Shown here piece by piece: positions 17,820 through 26,320 of a DNA stretch of 64,000 nucleotides. How positions within the stretch are numbered: position 1 is the first letter of the stretch; every line of letters starts with the position of its first letter. Below the pieces are notes generated by a model, which had not been told where the DNA came from, did no database searches, and saw only the letters and a program-made list of their open reading frames with translations. The stretch comes from an uncultured Clostridia bacterium (GTDB lineage Bacteria; Bacillota; Clostridia; UBA1381; UBA9506), in the NCBI GenBank assembly GCA_934438075.1, contig CAKSBF010000009.1:38237-102236 (forward strand), in the 5' to 3' direction. Made by a program: the position numbers and the translations under genes.

Positions 17820-18889
17820 TGCTGTCCCTCTCCTTTTTTTATTGATATTTGGATTTTATAGTGGTTTTTATCGGTATCTACTATGCCGTTGTTTTTTTCT
17901 ACAAAGGAACGCAAGGTTTTCAGAGCAGACTGTTTGTAGGTACTTGCGCCGTCTGTCTGCACCATAATGGAGATCTGGTTTTTTTTCTGCAGCGCCTCCA
18001 GTTTTATATATTGTTTTGCTGTATTTATGGCATCATCAAGCATGCTTGTAATGACGGCAAGAATCTCAAAGGTATTAATGGCGGACGGCAGGTTACAGCT
18101 GCAAACAAAAAGGACTCCCTTTTTTTCTGTAGCTGCTTGGTACATAGATAAAAAGGAATTTACCGTTTTGTTTTCGCAAAAATAATTTTCGGCACCGTCC
18201 ACATATTCGGCAAGCCTTTCTACGGAGCAAAGCTGCAGCTCCAGCAATTCCTTGCTGTGGCGGCTGTCTGCTTTTTCGTGTGCATAATCAAAAAAATATA
18301 CTTCAAACCCAATAAAAAATATGGATAATACACTTGTAAGCACGGGAATTGTTACCATTGGATATTGAAACAGAAGATCGCTGTAAACGGTAGTTGCATA
18401 TGTAATGACATAGACAGCCGCAGGCATCAGACAAAGATAATTTGCCTCCTTTTTGTCCGAAGCGAATATTTTTGTAACAACCGGTGCAATAAATTTTGCA
18501 ATTAAAAAAAGTAAGAGCGCAGTTAGTAATATTTCGGACGCCGCGCTTGCGACAATGCTGCCGCCGAGCAAATGAGCAGTAAAAATACAGATCCATTTTC
18601 TGGGCGTCGTCAAAATGTAAGCGGCGGTCAGTGCGAAAACTGCCTGAGAAAACGGCGTTTTCATAACATAAATATAGTAAAGCAACAGCGGCAGATGTAC
18701 GGTAAACGGGTAAAGCATGTAGAGAAGATGGTTGCTGAGACTTTGATGCAGCAGCAAATTGATAAGACCGCACAACAGATAAAGTGTAAAGATTCCGCAG
18801 ATTTGCAGCTTATTTTTTGTTTTATCGGTAAACAGCAGCATAATGATATTACCGTAAAGCGTTACGGTGATAAAGTTAAGAATATCCAT
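17816..18889 (-). CDS. Membrane protein with degenerate GHKL kinase domain
   Basis: A 357-residue protein with about six N-terminal membrane helices and a shortened cytoplasmic part resembling AgrC/GHKL sensor kinases. The position of the ATP-binding N box reads MLDDAINTA, with aspartate where the magnesium-binding asparagine is expected. The phospho-acceptor histidine motif and the glycine-rich G boxes are missing. It is therefore probably not an active kinase. It heads an operon with two SLH surface proteins and lies near a complete GHKL/LytTR pair. It may modulate that system or sense the surface; both ideas are inference. Confidence 0.75.
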   Translation of the reverse strand: MDILNFITVTLYGNIIMLLFTDKTKNKLQICGIFTLYLLCGLINLLLHQSLSNHLLYMLYPFTVHLPLLLYYIYVMKTPFSQAVFALTAAYILTTPRKWICIFTAHLLGGSIVASAASEILLTALLLFLIAKFIAPVVTKIFASDKKEANYLCLMPAAVYVITYATTVYSDLLFQYPMVTIPVLTSVLSIFFIGFEVYFFDYAHEKADSRHSKELLELQLCSVERLAEYVDGAENYFCENKTVNSFLSMYQAATEKKGVLFVCSCNLPSAINTFEILAVITSMLDDAINTAKQYIKLEALQKKNQISIMVQTDGASTYKQSALKTLRSFVEKNNGIVDTDKNHYKIQISIKKGEGQQ

Positions 18890-18967
18890 TGCACTGCTCC
18901 CTTACGTAGTTTTATATTAATTTCATCAACATGGTTAAAAGCAGAGATTTTAGATGCTTCTGATATT

Positions 18968-18996
18968 ATTTTAACTTTTAGCTGTTTTTACTTCAA
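18968..18996 (-). promoter_or_regulatory. Promoter of the pseudokinase-SLH operon
   Basis: Minus strand TTGAAG, 17 bp, TAAAAT. It predicts a start near 18961 and a leader of about 70 bases. The paired direct repeats lie 7 bp upstream of the -35. Confidence 0.7.
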
Positions 18997-19003
18997 GGGG
19001 TGT

Positions 19004-19036
19004 GTCATAACTTGCATAAAATCGTCATAACTTGCA
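19004..19036 (-). promoter_or_regulatory. Tandem 13-bp direct repeats, likely LytTR binding site
   Basis: GTCATAACTTGCA occurs at 19004-19016 and again at 19024-19036, exactly 20 bp apart. Read on the minus strand (TGCAAGTTATGAC) each contains the GTT core seen in LytTR-type half-sites, and a spacing of about two helical turns is typical for such regulators. A LytTR regulator gene lies 1.3 kb away. Confidence 0.6.
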
Positions 19037-19044
19037 AAGAACAT

Positions 19045-19078
19045 AAAAACAATGCGAACTATCGGCCGCATTGTTTTT
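19045..19078 (-). terminator. Terminator after the sensor kinase gene
   Basis: AAAAACAATGCG and CGCATTGTTTTT form a 12-bp stem directly after the kinase stop codon, with a T run on the minus strand. Confidence 0.8.
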
Positions 19079-19083
19079 CGGGT

Positions 19084-20352
19084 TTAATTTTGAAGAGTAG
19101 CAAAAACATTAAAGATGCCGTCTCCATCATCGATTTTCAAAAAGCCGCGGTTATTTTTTAATATGGTGCTAACGCTCTTCAGGCCCAGTCCGGTGCCGTG
19201 CGGCTTTGTGGTTGTGTACAGACCGTTGCTGTCCTTTTTCAGCTCGCCGGTATAATCGTTTTTTATGTTTAGTGAAAGCTGGTGGTGCAGCGGTTTAATA
19301 TCGACTGCAATATAACTTTCTGCGGCGTCATAGCTATTTTCCAACAGATTTGAAAGCAATACACAAAATTCTGCTTCGTCACAGGAAAGTGCGCCGGGGA
19401 GCCGTATCTGTGCGGAAAAGTTTAGACCTTTTTCTTGTGATTTAATATAATATTCTGTCAGCACGGCATTGATTAAAGGATTTTCACAAAAACATGCTTT
19501 ACTGCCGGTGTGTATCTCGGTCAGTTCCTTTTTCAGCAGCTCTTTTGCTGCCTCGGTATTGTCGTTTTCGAGGTAATCCAGCAGGATGGCGTCGCGGTGT
19601 CTGGCATCGTGCCGGAATATTCTTTCCGCTTCTGCTTTTTGCTGATGAAACTCATACTGCTTTTTTTGCAGAAGAATCTGTTCTTTCATGCTTTGTGCAA
19701 GCCGTTCTCTTTCCATGGAATCATATGCTGTTTGAAATGTATAAAAAATTAAAATATAAACCAGCATCATTAAAATATATACCGAAAGCAGCAGAGGATA
19801 ATTTTTTGAGAAACCGTAGAAATATTTAAAGTGATAGTTTATGAGGCAAATCACCACCGTGAAAAACATAGGGATAAAGGAAAATATCCACCAGTTTATT
19901 TTCGGTTTTTCCATGAGTGCCCGGTGCCTTGATTTTAAACATGTATGATACAGCACAAAGTAGCCACATAAAAGCGCAAAGCGAACCGCAGTCAGAAAGA
20001 AATAATTTTTCAAAGTAATATCGTTAATAAATGATGAAAAGCAGGTGATAATGTCATAAATATTAATCCACAGCCAGAAGTTAAAAACCGTTTGTGATAT
20101 TTTGTCCTTTGTAATCAGCAAAATAAGGGCAAAATAAGGCAGACCTATCGTAAAGATAATCACATTTTGAAGGACAAGAGTTCCGTAGTGCAGAGTAATG
20201 TAAGAATTTACGGCAAGGCAAAACAGAGTAACTGCGGTAAAACAGCCGTAGGAACGCTTTGCCGGCAGGCGATAATTCATCATGGAATAGCCGTCAAGTG
20301 TGCAGATAAAAAGAGTAATAAACAAGGGCAATATGCTTTTCAGATCATTCAT
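19084..20352 (-). CDS. GHKL-type sensor histidine kinase (AgrC-like)
   Basis: Membrane sensor kinase of 422 residues with about six helices (residues 5-210) and a cytoplasmic GHKL domain. The phospho-acceptor region reads FRHDARHRD (His248), the N box NLLENSYDAAE, and the G box HGTGLGLKSV, all intact. It overlaps the response regulator gene upstream by 4 bp, so the pair is one two-component system. Kinases of this class usually answer to peptides in quorum sensing or bacteriocin control, but no peptide precursor gene was found next to it. Confidence 0.92.
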   Translation of the reverse strand: MNDLKSILPLFITLFICTLDGYSMMNYRLPAKRSYGCFTAVTLFCLAVNSYITLHYGTLVLQNVIIFTIGLPYFALILLITKDKISQTVFNFWLWINIYDIITCFSSFINDITLKNYFFLTAVRFALLCGYFVLYHTCLKSRHRALMEKPKINWWIFSFIPMFFTVVICLINYHFKYFYGFSKNYPLLLSVYILMMLVYILIFYTFQTAYDSMERERLAQSMKEQILLQKKQYEFHQQKAEAERIFRHDARHRDAILLDYLENDNTEAAKELLKKELTEIHTGSKACFCENPLINAVLTEYYIKSQEKGLNFSAQIRLPGALSCDEAEFCVLLSNLLENSYDAAESYIAVDIKPLHHQLSLNIKNDYTGELKKDSNGLYTTTKPHGTGLGLKSVSTILKNNRGFLKIDDGDGIFNVFATLQN

Positions 20353-21053
20353 TGCGGCACCTCCGCAGTAAAAACATAATCAAAATATGCTTTCTTTGCG
20401 TTTTGAGAGTAGCTTCTGGAAATTTTAACTGTTTTTCCGTCCGTAAGATGAAAAGTATCGCCGTCTATGCAGTCAATATGTTCCATGTTTACAAGGTAGC
20501 TTTTATGACAACGGCAGAAACCGTGACGCAGCAAATAGTCCTCAAAGTCTGAAAGTTTACCGGCAATTTCAATTTCTTTATTTTCTGATAATGTAAAAAT
20601 AACTTTCCTCAGATTGCTTTCCAGGCATTGTATGTTTGAAAGCAAAATTTTTGTTTCTGTTCCGGAATAGGTAACGGTGATGTAATGTTTCTTTTTTCTC
20701 TGGGAAAGCAGTCTCTTTATACAACTTTTCAGCTGTTCCTGGTCAATTGGCTTTAAAAGGTAGTCAAAGGCAAGCACACGATAGCTTAAAACACCGAATT
20801 CTTCACTTGAGGACAAAAAAACAACCGGCGTTTTCCTGTCGGTGCTGCGCAGGATCGCCGCTGTGTCAATGCCGTTTATTTTTGGCATTAAAATATCTAA
20901 AATAATTAAATCATATGGCAGATGTGCGTGACTTTTTATCAGCTCGTTTCCGTCGTTAAATTCATTAATGGAAAAATCTTTCAAAACAGTTTTGAGAGCC
21001 TCTATCACTTTTTGCCTTTCGGTTTTCACATCGTCACAAACAGCTATTCTCAT
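20349..21053 (-). CDS. LytTR-family response regulator
   Basis: A 234-residue response regulator. The receiver domain (1-120) has the acidic CDD start, phospho-acceptor Asp53 in ILDILMP and the conserved lysine in the YLLKPID segment. The C-terminal LytTR DNA-binding domain (about 130-230) includes the SNLRKVIF and CHKSYLVN blocks. It is the first gene of the pair with the GHKL kinase. A ready target is the direct-repeat pair at 19004-19036 before the SLH operon. Confidence 0.94.
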   Translation of the reverse strand: MRIAVCDDVKTERQKVIEALKTVLKDFSINEFNDGNELIKSHAHLPYDLIILDILMPKINGIDTAAILRSTDRKTPVVFLSSSEEFGVLSYRVLAFDYLLKPIDQEQLKSCIKRLLSQRKKKHYITVTYSGTETKILLSNIQCLESNLRKVIFTLSENKEIEIAGKLSDFEDYLLRHGFCRCHKSYLVNMEHIDCIDGDTFHLTDGKTVKISRSYSQNAKKAYFDYVFTAEVPQ

Positions 21054-21147
21054 AGATACATTCCCTTTTCATTTCCTTTTCGTGCAGACTATAACTGAAA
21101 AAATAATTATTCTGCCGAATGTTTATAAGATAACTTAATTTATGATA

Positions 21148-21176
21148 ATTATAGCACATTTTACTTATGATGTCAA
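21148..21176 (-). promoter_or_regulatory. Consensus sigma-A promoter of the two-component operon
   Basis: Minus strand TTGACA, 17 bp, TATAAT, a perfect match to consensus. The predicted start near 21141 leaves an 88-base leader. Confidence 0.8.
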
Positions 21177-21192
21177 AAAAGAAAAACATAAT

Positions 21193-21272
21193 AAAAAAGA
21201 ACTGCCCGGATTTTAAACTGCATTCATCTATGCTGATTGTATAGCTTGCTGCAGTTTATTTTTTTGGCAGTT
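21193..21272 (-). terminator. Nested hairpin terminator after the EamA gene
   Basis: Outer stem AACTGCC/GGCAGTT (minus strand) encloses a second stem AAACTGCA/TGCAGTTT, and the structure is followed by CTTTTTTATT on the minus strand. It separates the sugar operon from the two-component promoter. Confidence 0.5.
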
Positions 21273-21310
21273 TCTTTTATTTTAAAGTATGGTTTATAAT
21301 TCCTGTTTTT

Positions 21311-22195
21311 TCATCCGAAAGCTTTAATAATCACAAGCGCGAGTATTCCGAGGATGATTCCCGTTCCGCTTCGAAGGGTCAGTTTTTCCCGGAAACACAC
21401 AGCCGCAACGACAGCTGCAATAATAGTGCCTCCGCCGTTGATAATTGTAAACAGCACAACGGGTGGTACGGCAGCAGCTAAGGTAGTGGTCAGCTGATTA
21501 ATAATAAATACGCAGACGGATAAAACAACACCGTATAAAACCAGCTTTTTGGATAGCCTTTCCATGTGCTGTGCTTTTGCTTTGTACATTATGGGCGTAA
21601 TCAGCATCATTACCGCACCCAGCATACCGAATGAAAGAAAGGAAAACATAGATACGTTTCCGTCTGGAACCCAAAAAGCAAATATCTGCTGTGCGAACAT
21701 GACGGCACCGTTTGACAGCAGACAGCCAATCAGCAGAATCAGTGTTTTTATGGAAAAATTTGTATACAGCTTTTTAGAGCTTCCGATCAGCAAATAGGCG
21801 GAGCACAGGAAGATTGCAACGCCGAGCCACTGAAGCGGCCGGATTGGTATGTTAAAAACAAATATTCCCGCGATGCATGGCACGATAAGGCCTGCTGTTG
21901 AAAACATGGAGCACAGAGCGATCGTTCCGCTTTTCATAGCAAAAATATTGCACATCATGTTCAGAATGAGCATGGCGCCGGAAAATCCGGAGATGAGCAC
22001 GGTCGGCAAGTCGCATTGAAACCCGTTTTTCCCGATTAAGATCGTCAGCAGAGCCAATATTGCCGAAAGTATTTGCCGAAAACCGCTGTAATAGATAAAT
22101 AGCGGCATATCTGAAATTTCGTTGCTTGTTTTCTTGTTGCTTAAATTTTGTGCGATACGGCATAGTAAGATTATACCGATATATACGATTGGCAT
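21311..22195 (-). CDS. EamA/DMT family transporter
   Basis: A 294-residue membrane protein with ten predicted helices in two repeats, the drug/metabolite transporter pattern. The second repeat ends with the GGTIIAAVVAAVCFREKLT block typical of EamA. It is the last gene of a five-gene minus-strand operon with a sugar isomerase and three oxidoreductases, one base after the isomerase gene. From this position it may move a sugar, a sugar acid or a catabolic product, but the sequence does not tell which. Confidence 0.85.
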   Translation of the reverse strand: MPIVYIGIILLCRIAQNLSNKKTSNEISDMPLFIYYSGFRQILSAILALLTILIGKNGFQCDLPTVLISGFSGAMLILNMMCNIFAMKSGTIALCSMFSTAGLIVPCIAGIFVFNIPIRPLQWLGVAIFLCSAYLLIGSSKKLYTNFSIKTLILLIGCLLSNGAVMFAQQIFAFWVPDGNVSMFSFLSFGMLGAVMMLITPIMYKAKAQHMERLSKKLVLYGVVLSVCVFIINQLTTTLAAAVPPVVLFTIINGGGTIIAAVVAAVCFREKLTLRSGTGIILGILALVIIKAFG

Positions 22196-22196
22196 T

Positions 22197-23063
22197 TTAA
22201 ATCATATCCCCATTTTTGTTCCATAGTGTGTTAAGGTATTGTATGGCAAGTGAAATATCGCCGGCAGGGTCGGAGCCTACCTCGCGTTCGATGGTTAAAA
22301 AGCCGCGATATCCGATATCGGTCAGTGCGTCCAGATATTGCGGAAATGGGACGTCGCCTTTCCCCAAAGGAAGCTCACGGAAATAGGAGCCTTCCTGAAT
22401 CACGTCTTCTATAATTCCGTAAATGACCTCCGGGTCGCTGTCGCGAAGTTTGATTCCATCCTTTGCATGCGTGTGAACAATATAATCCTTTAAGGTATAA
22501 ACCGCCTGTACGGGATCATCGCCTGTCACCATTACAAAATTGGCCGGATCAAGATTGACTGCTACGCCGCGCGAGCCGAGCGAATCCAGAAAACTTTTTA
22601 AGGTTTTGGCAGGTTCAGGGCCGGTTTCTATGGCGAAATGTGCGTCAACTGTATCGGCGTAACGGCTCAGCTCTGCGCATGCCTCCTGCATGATTTGGTA
22701 ACGCGGATGCATGCTGTCCTGAGGAATTACTCCAATGTGAGTTGTAACAACATTGGTCTCCAGGTCTTTTGCCAAATCGAGAATTCTTTTTGATTTTTCA
22801 ATCAATGCGGGATTGTTCTCTGCATTTCCAAAGCCCTGTCCCAAATCGCCGCAAAGTGCGGAAAACACCAAGCCGTGTGATTTTGCAATATCTAAAAGTT
22901 CGCGGCGTTTCTGCGCATTCATGTTTTCCGGTGCAAATTCCCCTGAGGTTGCATACATCTGCAAACCGCCTGCACCGAGTTCGGCGGCTTTTTTTATCGC
23001 ACCGACAGCATCTGTACGCAGAGAACCCATCATAATACCAATGGGAAACGGATACATTTTCAT
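22197..23063 (-). CDS. Sugar phosphate isomerase/epimerase (TIM barrel)
   Basis: A 288-residue protein of the xylose-isomerase-like TIM-barrel family (AP endonuclease family 2). It has the GAGGLQMYATSGEF start, a metal-site glutamate in FAIETGP, the NLDPAN block, HTHAKDG and the LTIEREVGSDP end, where the acidic and histidine residues form the divalent-metal site. It overlaps the upstream oxidoreductase by 4 bp. In this setting it probably works with the Gfo/Idh/MocA enzymes in catabolism of a sugar or cyclitol. Confidence 0.88.
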   Translation of the reverse strand: MKMYPFPIGIMMGSLRTDAVGAIKKAAELGAGGLQMYATSGEFAPENMNAQKRRELLDIAKSHGLVFSALCGDLGQGFGNAENNPALIEKSKRILDLAKDLETNVVTTHIGVIPQDSMHPRYQIMQEACAELSRYADTVDAHFAIETGPEPAKTLKSFLDSLGSRGVAVNLDPANFVMVTGDDPVQAVYTLKDYIVHTHAKDGIKLRDSDPEVIYGIIEDVIQEGSYFRELPLGKGDVPFPQYLDALTDIGYRGFLTIEREVGSDPAGDISLAIQYLNTLWNKNGDMI

Positions 23064-24100
23064 TCCTCCTGAAATTTATTTTGTACACGGAGCAAGCCCT
23101 CCGTTATCTGTTTATCTGCCTCGATTACTGTTTGAAAGCTGGTCCAAACGTCATCAATGGTGGGTGTTCCGGCGGAATTGTTTTCAATCATATCAATTAA
23201 GACGTTTAACTGAGCATCTGTTGGCTTACGCTTACAGGGAACGTTGATAGTACGGTATTCCTTTTCGGGGTAAGTATAATACTCAATCAAATCACCTTCT
23301 TCTTGATTCTCGTGACGTGCGTTTTGCAGAACAATTTTAATTCTGCCGCGCGGACCGATAAACTCCTTCAGGTTATCAGCAGACATGGTATTGCTCCAGC
23401 CCGCCTCGTAGTAACCGATGGAGCCGTTGGAAAGACGTACGGTCATCAGTCCGTAATTATACTTTCCGTTTGGTACATCTGCTTCGGTTCGGATGCCGAT
23501 AGCGGAAACCTCCTTTACTTCTTCGCCAGTAAACCAACGCATTACATCAACATAATGCACGCCGCAGTCTACAATCGGAGAGGTTTCACAGATCAGATTC
23601 AGATATCGCTTCCAATTCATGGTATGGTGGTTTTGCGCCATACGCATGATGACGGGAGAACCGATGGCACCGCTTTGTATCATTGCAGCTGCGGTCTGAT
23701 AGGTCTTGTTATGACGCAGAATATGACCGATCAGCACCTTACACTCGGGATGTTCGCGAATCAGTTTTACCGCATCGGCCCCGTCACTGAGATTGCCTGC
23801 TATGGGTTTTTCACACAATACATGCTTGCCCTCGGCAATGCATGCTTTTAAAATTTCTAAGTGGGACGACGGCGGTGTTGCAACAATAACGATATCTACG
23901 CCAACGGCAGAAACCGCTGTTTTCCAGTTAGTTTCTGCCGTTTCTGCATTATATTTTTTAGCAAACGCGTTTGCTTTGGCATAATCCAGGTCACAGACAA
24001 ATTGTATCTTTATATTGTCTTTGTAATAGATATTATCTAAGTGCGCCGCTCCCATTTGACCGCATCCGATTAATGCGATGGAATATACTTTGCTGCTCAT
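23060..24100 (-). CDS. Gfo/Idh/MocA family oxidoreductase
   Basis: NAD(P)-dependent sugar or inositol dehydrogenase-like enzyme of 346 residues. The Rossmann motif is ALIGCGQMGAAH; the conserved CEKPIAG holds the catalytic-site lysine; and DCGVHYVDVMRWF supplies the Asp and His of the active site. The ATG at 24100 was chosen because AAAGGTG lies 9 bp ahead of it; a GTG 12 bases upstream is part of that site. It is one of three family members in a row and overlaps the isomerase gene downstream, so they likely form an oxidation, isomerisation, reduction pathway. Confidence 0.9.
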   Translation of the reverse strand: MSSKVYSIALIGCGQMGAAHLDNIYYKDNIKIQFVCDLDYAKANAFAKKYNAETAETNWKTAVSAVGVDIVIVATPPSSHLEILKACIAEGKHVLCEKPIAGNLSDGADAVKLIREHPECKVLIGHILRHNKTYQTAAAMIQSGAIGSPVIMRMAQNHHTMNWKRYLNLICETSPIVDCGVHYVDVMRWFTGEEVKEVSAIGIRTEADVPNGKYNYGLMTVRLSNGSIGYYEAGWSNTMSADNLKEFIGPRGRIKIVLQNARHENQEEGDLIEYYTYPEKEYRTINVPCKRKPTDAQLNVLIDMIENNSAGTPTIDDVWTSFQTVIEADKQITEGLLRVQNKFQEE

Positions 24101-24142
24101 AAAAAAATTCACCTTTTAACAAAATTATACTTTTAAAAAAGT

Positions 24143-24994
24143 TTATACCTCAACCCATGTAAATGGGTTTTCTGCGGCCTTCATTCCTGCTGCTCGGACT
24201 GCGATAACATTCACGGTGTCCCGATGCGGTACAGGAATCTCGCCGGTGTCGAAGAAATGGATCAGCTGTTTCATAAAGAGTCCGAAATATGGGGATTTAA
24301 TGGGATACTCAACTGCCATGTTATCTTTATCAACCGTAATCATGGAAAATTCATATCCACGGCACTGCTGCAGTTCCAGCGTTTGCTGCATCTGAACCAG
24401 ACGCCCGTCCGCAAATTCTATTACCATGGACGGATGTGCGATATCGCTCAAAAACATAACGCGCTTTGGGTCAGTGTTCATCAGGCGGATAATCGGTTCG
24501 ATTTGGTGGATGGAATACATGTCGTAGGTTCCCGATCCTTCGCTGTACAGCTTGTATATTTTATCCGTGTCAATGTCGTCCAGCTCGGCTGCAAAGCGAA
24601 GCGCTGAACTGGAAAAACACTTGCTGCCATGCTTGTCCGCATTTTCAAAGATTCGCAATGCAGTTGCCTTGTCGGGAGCGAAAGTTTTGTCAATGTAAAC
24701 GCGTTTACCCGATTTTAAAGGCAGATCAGTCAGCTCCTCGTGCATTTCAGGGGTATCGGGTGATAGAACGATTAGGACATCACTCTTTTCAATAACCTCT
24801 TCAATGCTGTCTGCCAGCGGAACATTATACTTTTCCGACCACTGTTTGCTGGTCATTCCGCCGATGGGACTGTCGATTTTTGCATAGGCGCAATATGCTT
24901 CATATCTGCCGTCTGAGGCTGTTTTCAGTAAACGCGGATAGTTGTTTGCATGCCATTCGTCAAGATAATAATCAATAAAGCCTACTTTTATCAT
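24143..24994 (-). CDS. Divergent Gfo/Idh/MocA-like protein
   Basis: A 283-residue relative of the neighbouring oxidoreductases. The N terminus (VGFIDYYLDEWHANNYPRLL) lacks the glycine-rich dinucleotide loop, while VLIVLSPDTPEMHEE and VYIDKTFAPD keep the family pattern with the lysine. The C-terminal beta-sheet domain is short. Such forms occur in sugar clusters of Firmicutes and may bind cofactor differently or act without it. It overlaps the upstream gene by 4 bp, which implies coupled translation with it. Substrate unknown. Confidence 0.75.
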   Translation of the reverse strand: MIKVGFIDYYLDEWHANNYPRLLKTASDGRYEAYCAYAKIDSPIGGMTSKQWSEKYNVPLADSIEEVIEKSDVLIVLSPDTPEMHEELTDLPLKSGKRVYIDKTFAPDKATALRIFENADKHGSKCFSSSALRFAAELDDIDTDKIYKLYSEGSGTYDMYSIHQIEPIIRLMNTDPKRVMFLSDIAHPSMVIEFADGRLVQMQQTLELQQCRGYEFSMITVDKDNMAVEYPIKSPYFGLFMKQLIHFFDTGEIPVPHRDTVNVIAVRAAGMKAAENPFTWVEV

Positions 24995-26040
24995 AACACA
25001 ATCTCCTTATGTTCCTCTGCCGAGCGATAGACAGCATCCATCATACCGGCCGTGATAATGTTTGTATCGATGTGTGACGGGAGTTTTTCTCCGCTCTCAA
25101 TACAGTTGATAAAAGAATCTATCTCATTCTGGAACATTTTAACGCTTTCCATTGCAAAGGTGGTTTTGGTCAGCATGCCGTTTTTGGTGGAATACAGCGT
25201 GAAGTCACTGCCGTATTGCAGACGGATACCGCCCTTTGATCCCATAAAGTCAATAAACATCTCATCTTCGCCTATATTTTGTGCCCAGGCACCGTTAAAG
25301 GAAATGATAGGACCATCGGTTCTGATGATTCCGGTGATTCCATCCTCAACGTTGAAAACACCGTCTTTTTTCGGGGGACCTGCCCACATGGTGGTATAAA
25401 CGTAGTCCTCTATGGGATTTCCTAAACGGTTAAACTGCTCGGCAGATACACTTTTTACCTTCGGATCGTTACAGCAATACATTACAATGTCAAAAAAGTG
25501 AACGCCCCAATCAATCATAACGCCGCCGCCGGCAACCTCTTTTCTGGTAAAGTCACCACCCAGTCCCGGTATGCTTCTGTGACTGCGGAAGCTTACATAT
25601 ACCTGATAAACGTCGCCCAGCTCGCCCTGTGCGATGAGTTCTTTAATTTTATTTACGCCGGTGTTGAAACGGTTTACAACACCGATGTTAAGCACCTTTC
25701 CGGTTTCGTGCTGAACCTTTTGCATTTCCAGAGCCTCGGAGTAAATTCTTGCCGCCGGTTTTTCACAAAGTACATTTTTCCCCGCACGCAGCGCGTCGAT
25801 TGCAATCGTAGAGTGCATTTTGTTCGGTGTGCAAACAGAGACTGCCTCAATCTCGGGATCTGCCAGCACCTCTTTATAATCGCATACCGCTGTTCCGCAA
25901 TTATACTTTTTCACCGCAGCCTCGGCGCGTTCTGCGATAATGTCACAGAAATATTTAATTTCTGCCTTCTCATTGTTTATGTATGCGGGTATGTGTGCGG
26001 AATTTGCAATGGAACCGCATCCAATGACAGCTACTTTCAT
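24991..26040 (-). CDS. Gfo/Idh/MocA family oxidoreductase
   Basis: First gene of the five-gene minus-strand operon. The 349-residue protein has the Rossmann loop AVIGCGSIANSAH, the CTPNKMH block, the CEKPAAR lysine motif and DWGVHFFDIVMYC with the active-site Asp and His. The ATG at 26040 follows AAAGGAAG; an upstream in-frame start lacks a site. Its promoter carries one of the four TAATTGTTAAATACAT-type boxes and so belongs to the same regulon as the glycosidase genes. Confidence 0.9.
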   Translation of the reverse strand: MKVAVIGCGSIANSAHIPAYINNEKAEIKYFCDIIAERAEAAVKKYNCGTAVCDYKEVLADPEIEAVSVCTPNKMHSTIAIDALRAGKNVLCEKPAARIYSEALEMQKVQHETGKVLNIGVVNRFNTGVNKIKELIAQGELGDVYQVYVSFRSHRSIPGLGGDFTRKEVAGGGVMIDWGVHFFDIVMYCCNDPKVKSVSAEQFNRLGNPIEDYVYTTMWAGPPKKDGVFNVEDGITGIIRTDGPIISFNGAWAQNIGEDEMFIDFMGSKGGIRLQYGSDFTLYSTKNGMLTKTTFAMESVKMFQNEIDSFINCIESGEKLPSHIDTNIITAGMMDAVYRSAEEHKEIVL

Positions 26041-26105
26041 TTTATAATACTTCCTTTCATGTGTTATCAGCATAAAAATACTGACAATTTATTTTTACAG
26101 TTTTC

Positions 26106-26143
26106 ATTATAAGCGTATTGCGAATAAATGTATTTAACAAATA
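26106..26143 (-). promoter_or_regulatory. Promoter and AraC-type box of the oxidoreductase operon
   Basis: Minus strand TATTTGTTAAATACAT (26143 to 26128), 16 bp, then the -10 TATAAT (26111 to 26106). It matches the box at three other promoters in 15 of 16 positions. ATACAT sits where a -35 would be, as in promoters that need an activator. Confidence 0.7.
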
Positions 26144-26170
26144 TTTCGTTTATTTTATCAATTTATCAAT

Positions 26171-26179
26171 CTGCGGCAG
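26171..26179. promoter_or_regulatory. CTGCGGCAG palindrome shared by two divergent promoters
   Basis: This near-palindrome lies between two divergent boxes, 36 bp from the leftward one and 37 bp from the rightward one (first base to first base). The same word stands 39 bp before the box at 30415. It may be the distal half of the operator. Confidence 0.55.
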
Positions 26180-26207
26180 TTTTCATAAAATGCTAAGAAA
26201 TGCGGAT

Positions 26208-26246
26208 TAATTGTTAAATACATCCGGCTCAGGAATCTTGTATAAT
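26208..26246 (+). promoter_or_regulatory. Promoter and AraC-type box of the GH39-like gene
   Basis: TAATTGTTAAATACAT at 26208-26223, 17 bp, then TATAAT at 26241-26246. No consensus -35 is present; ATACAT takes its place. The start codon is 75 bp downstream of the -10. Confidence 0.72.
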
Positions 26247-26320
26247 AAGTATGATTTTTTAAACCGCAAATCGTATTGAAAATTTATATGATAGAAATTA
26301 CATTATACAAGGGGTGCTTT

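Noticed and set aside
21054..21310. AgrD-like peptide gene beside the two-component system
   Set aside because: No small frame with a ribosome binding site and a Cys-containing tail was found here or in 18890-19083.
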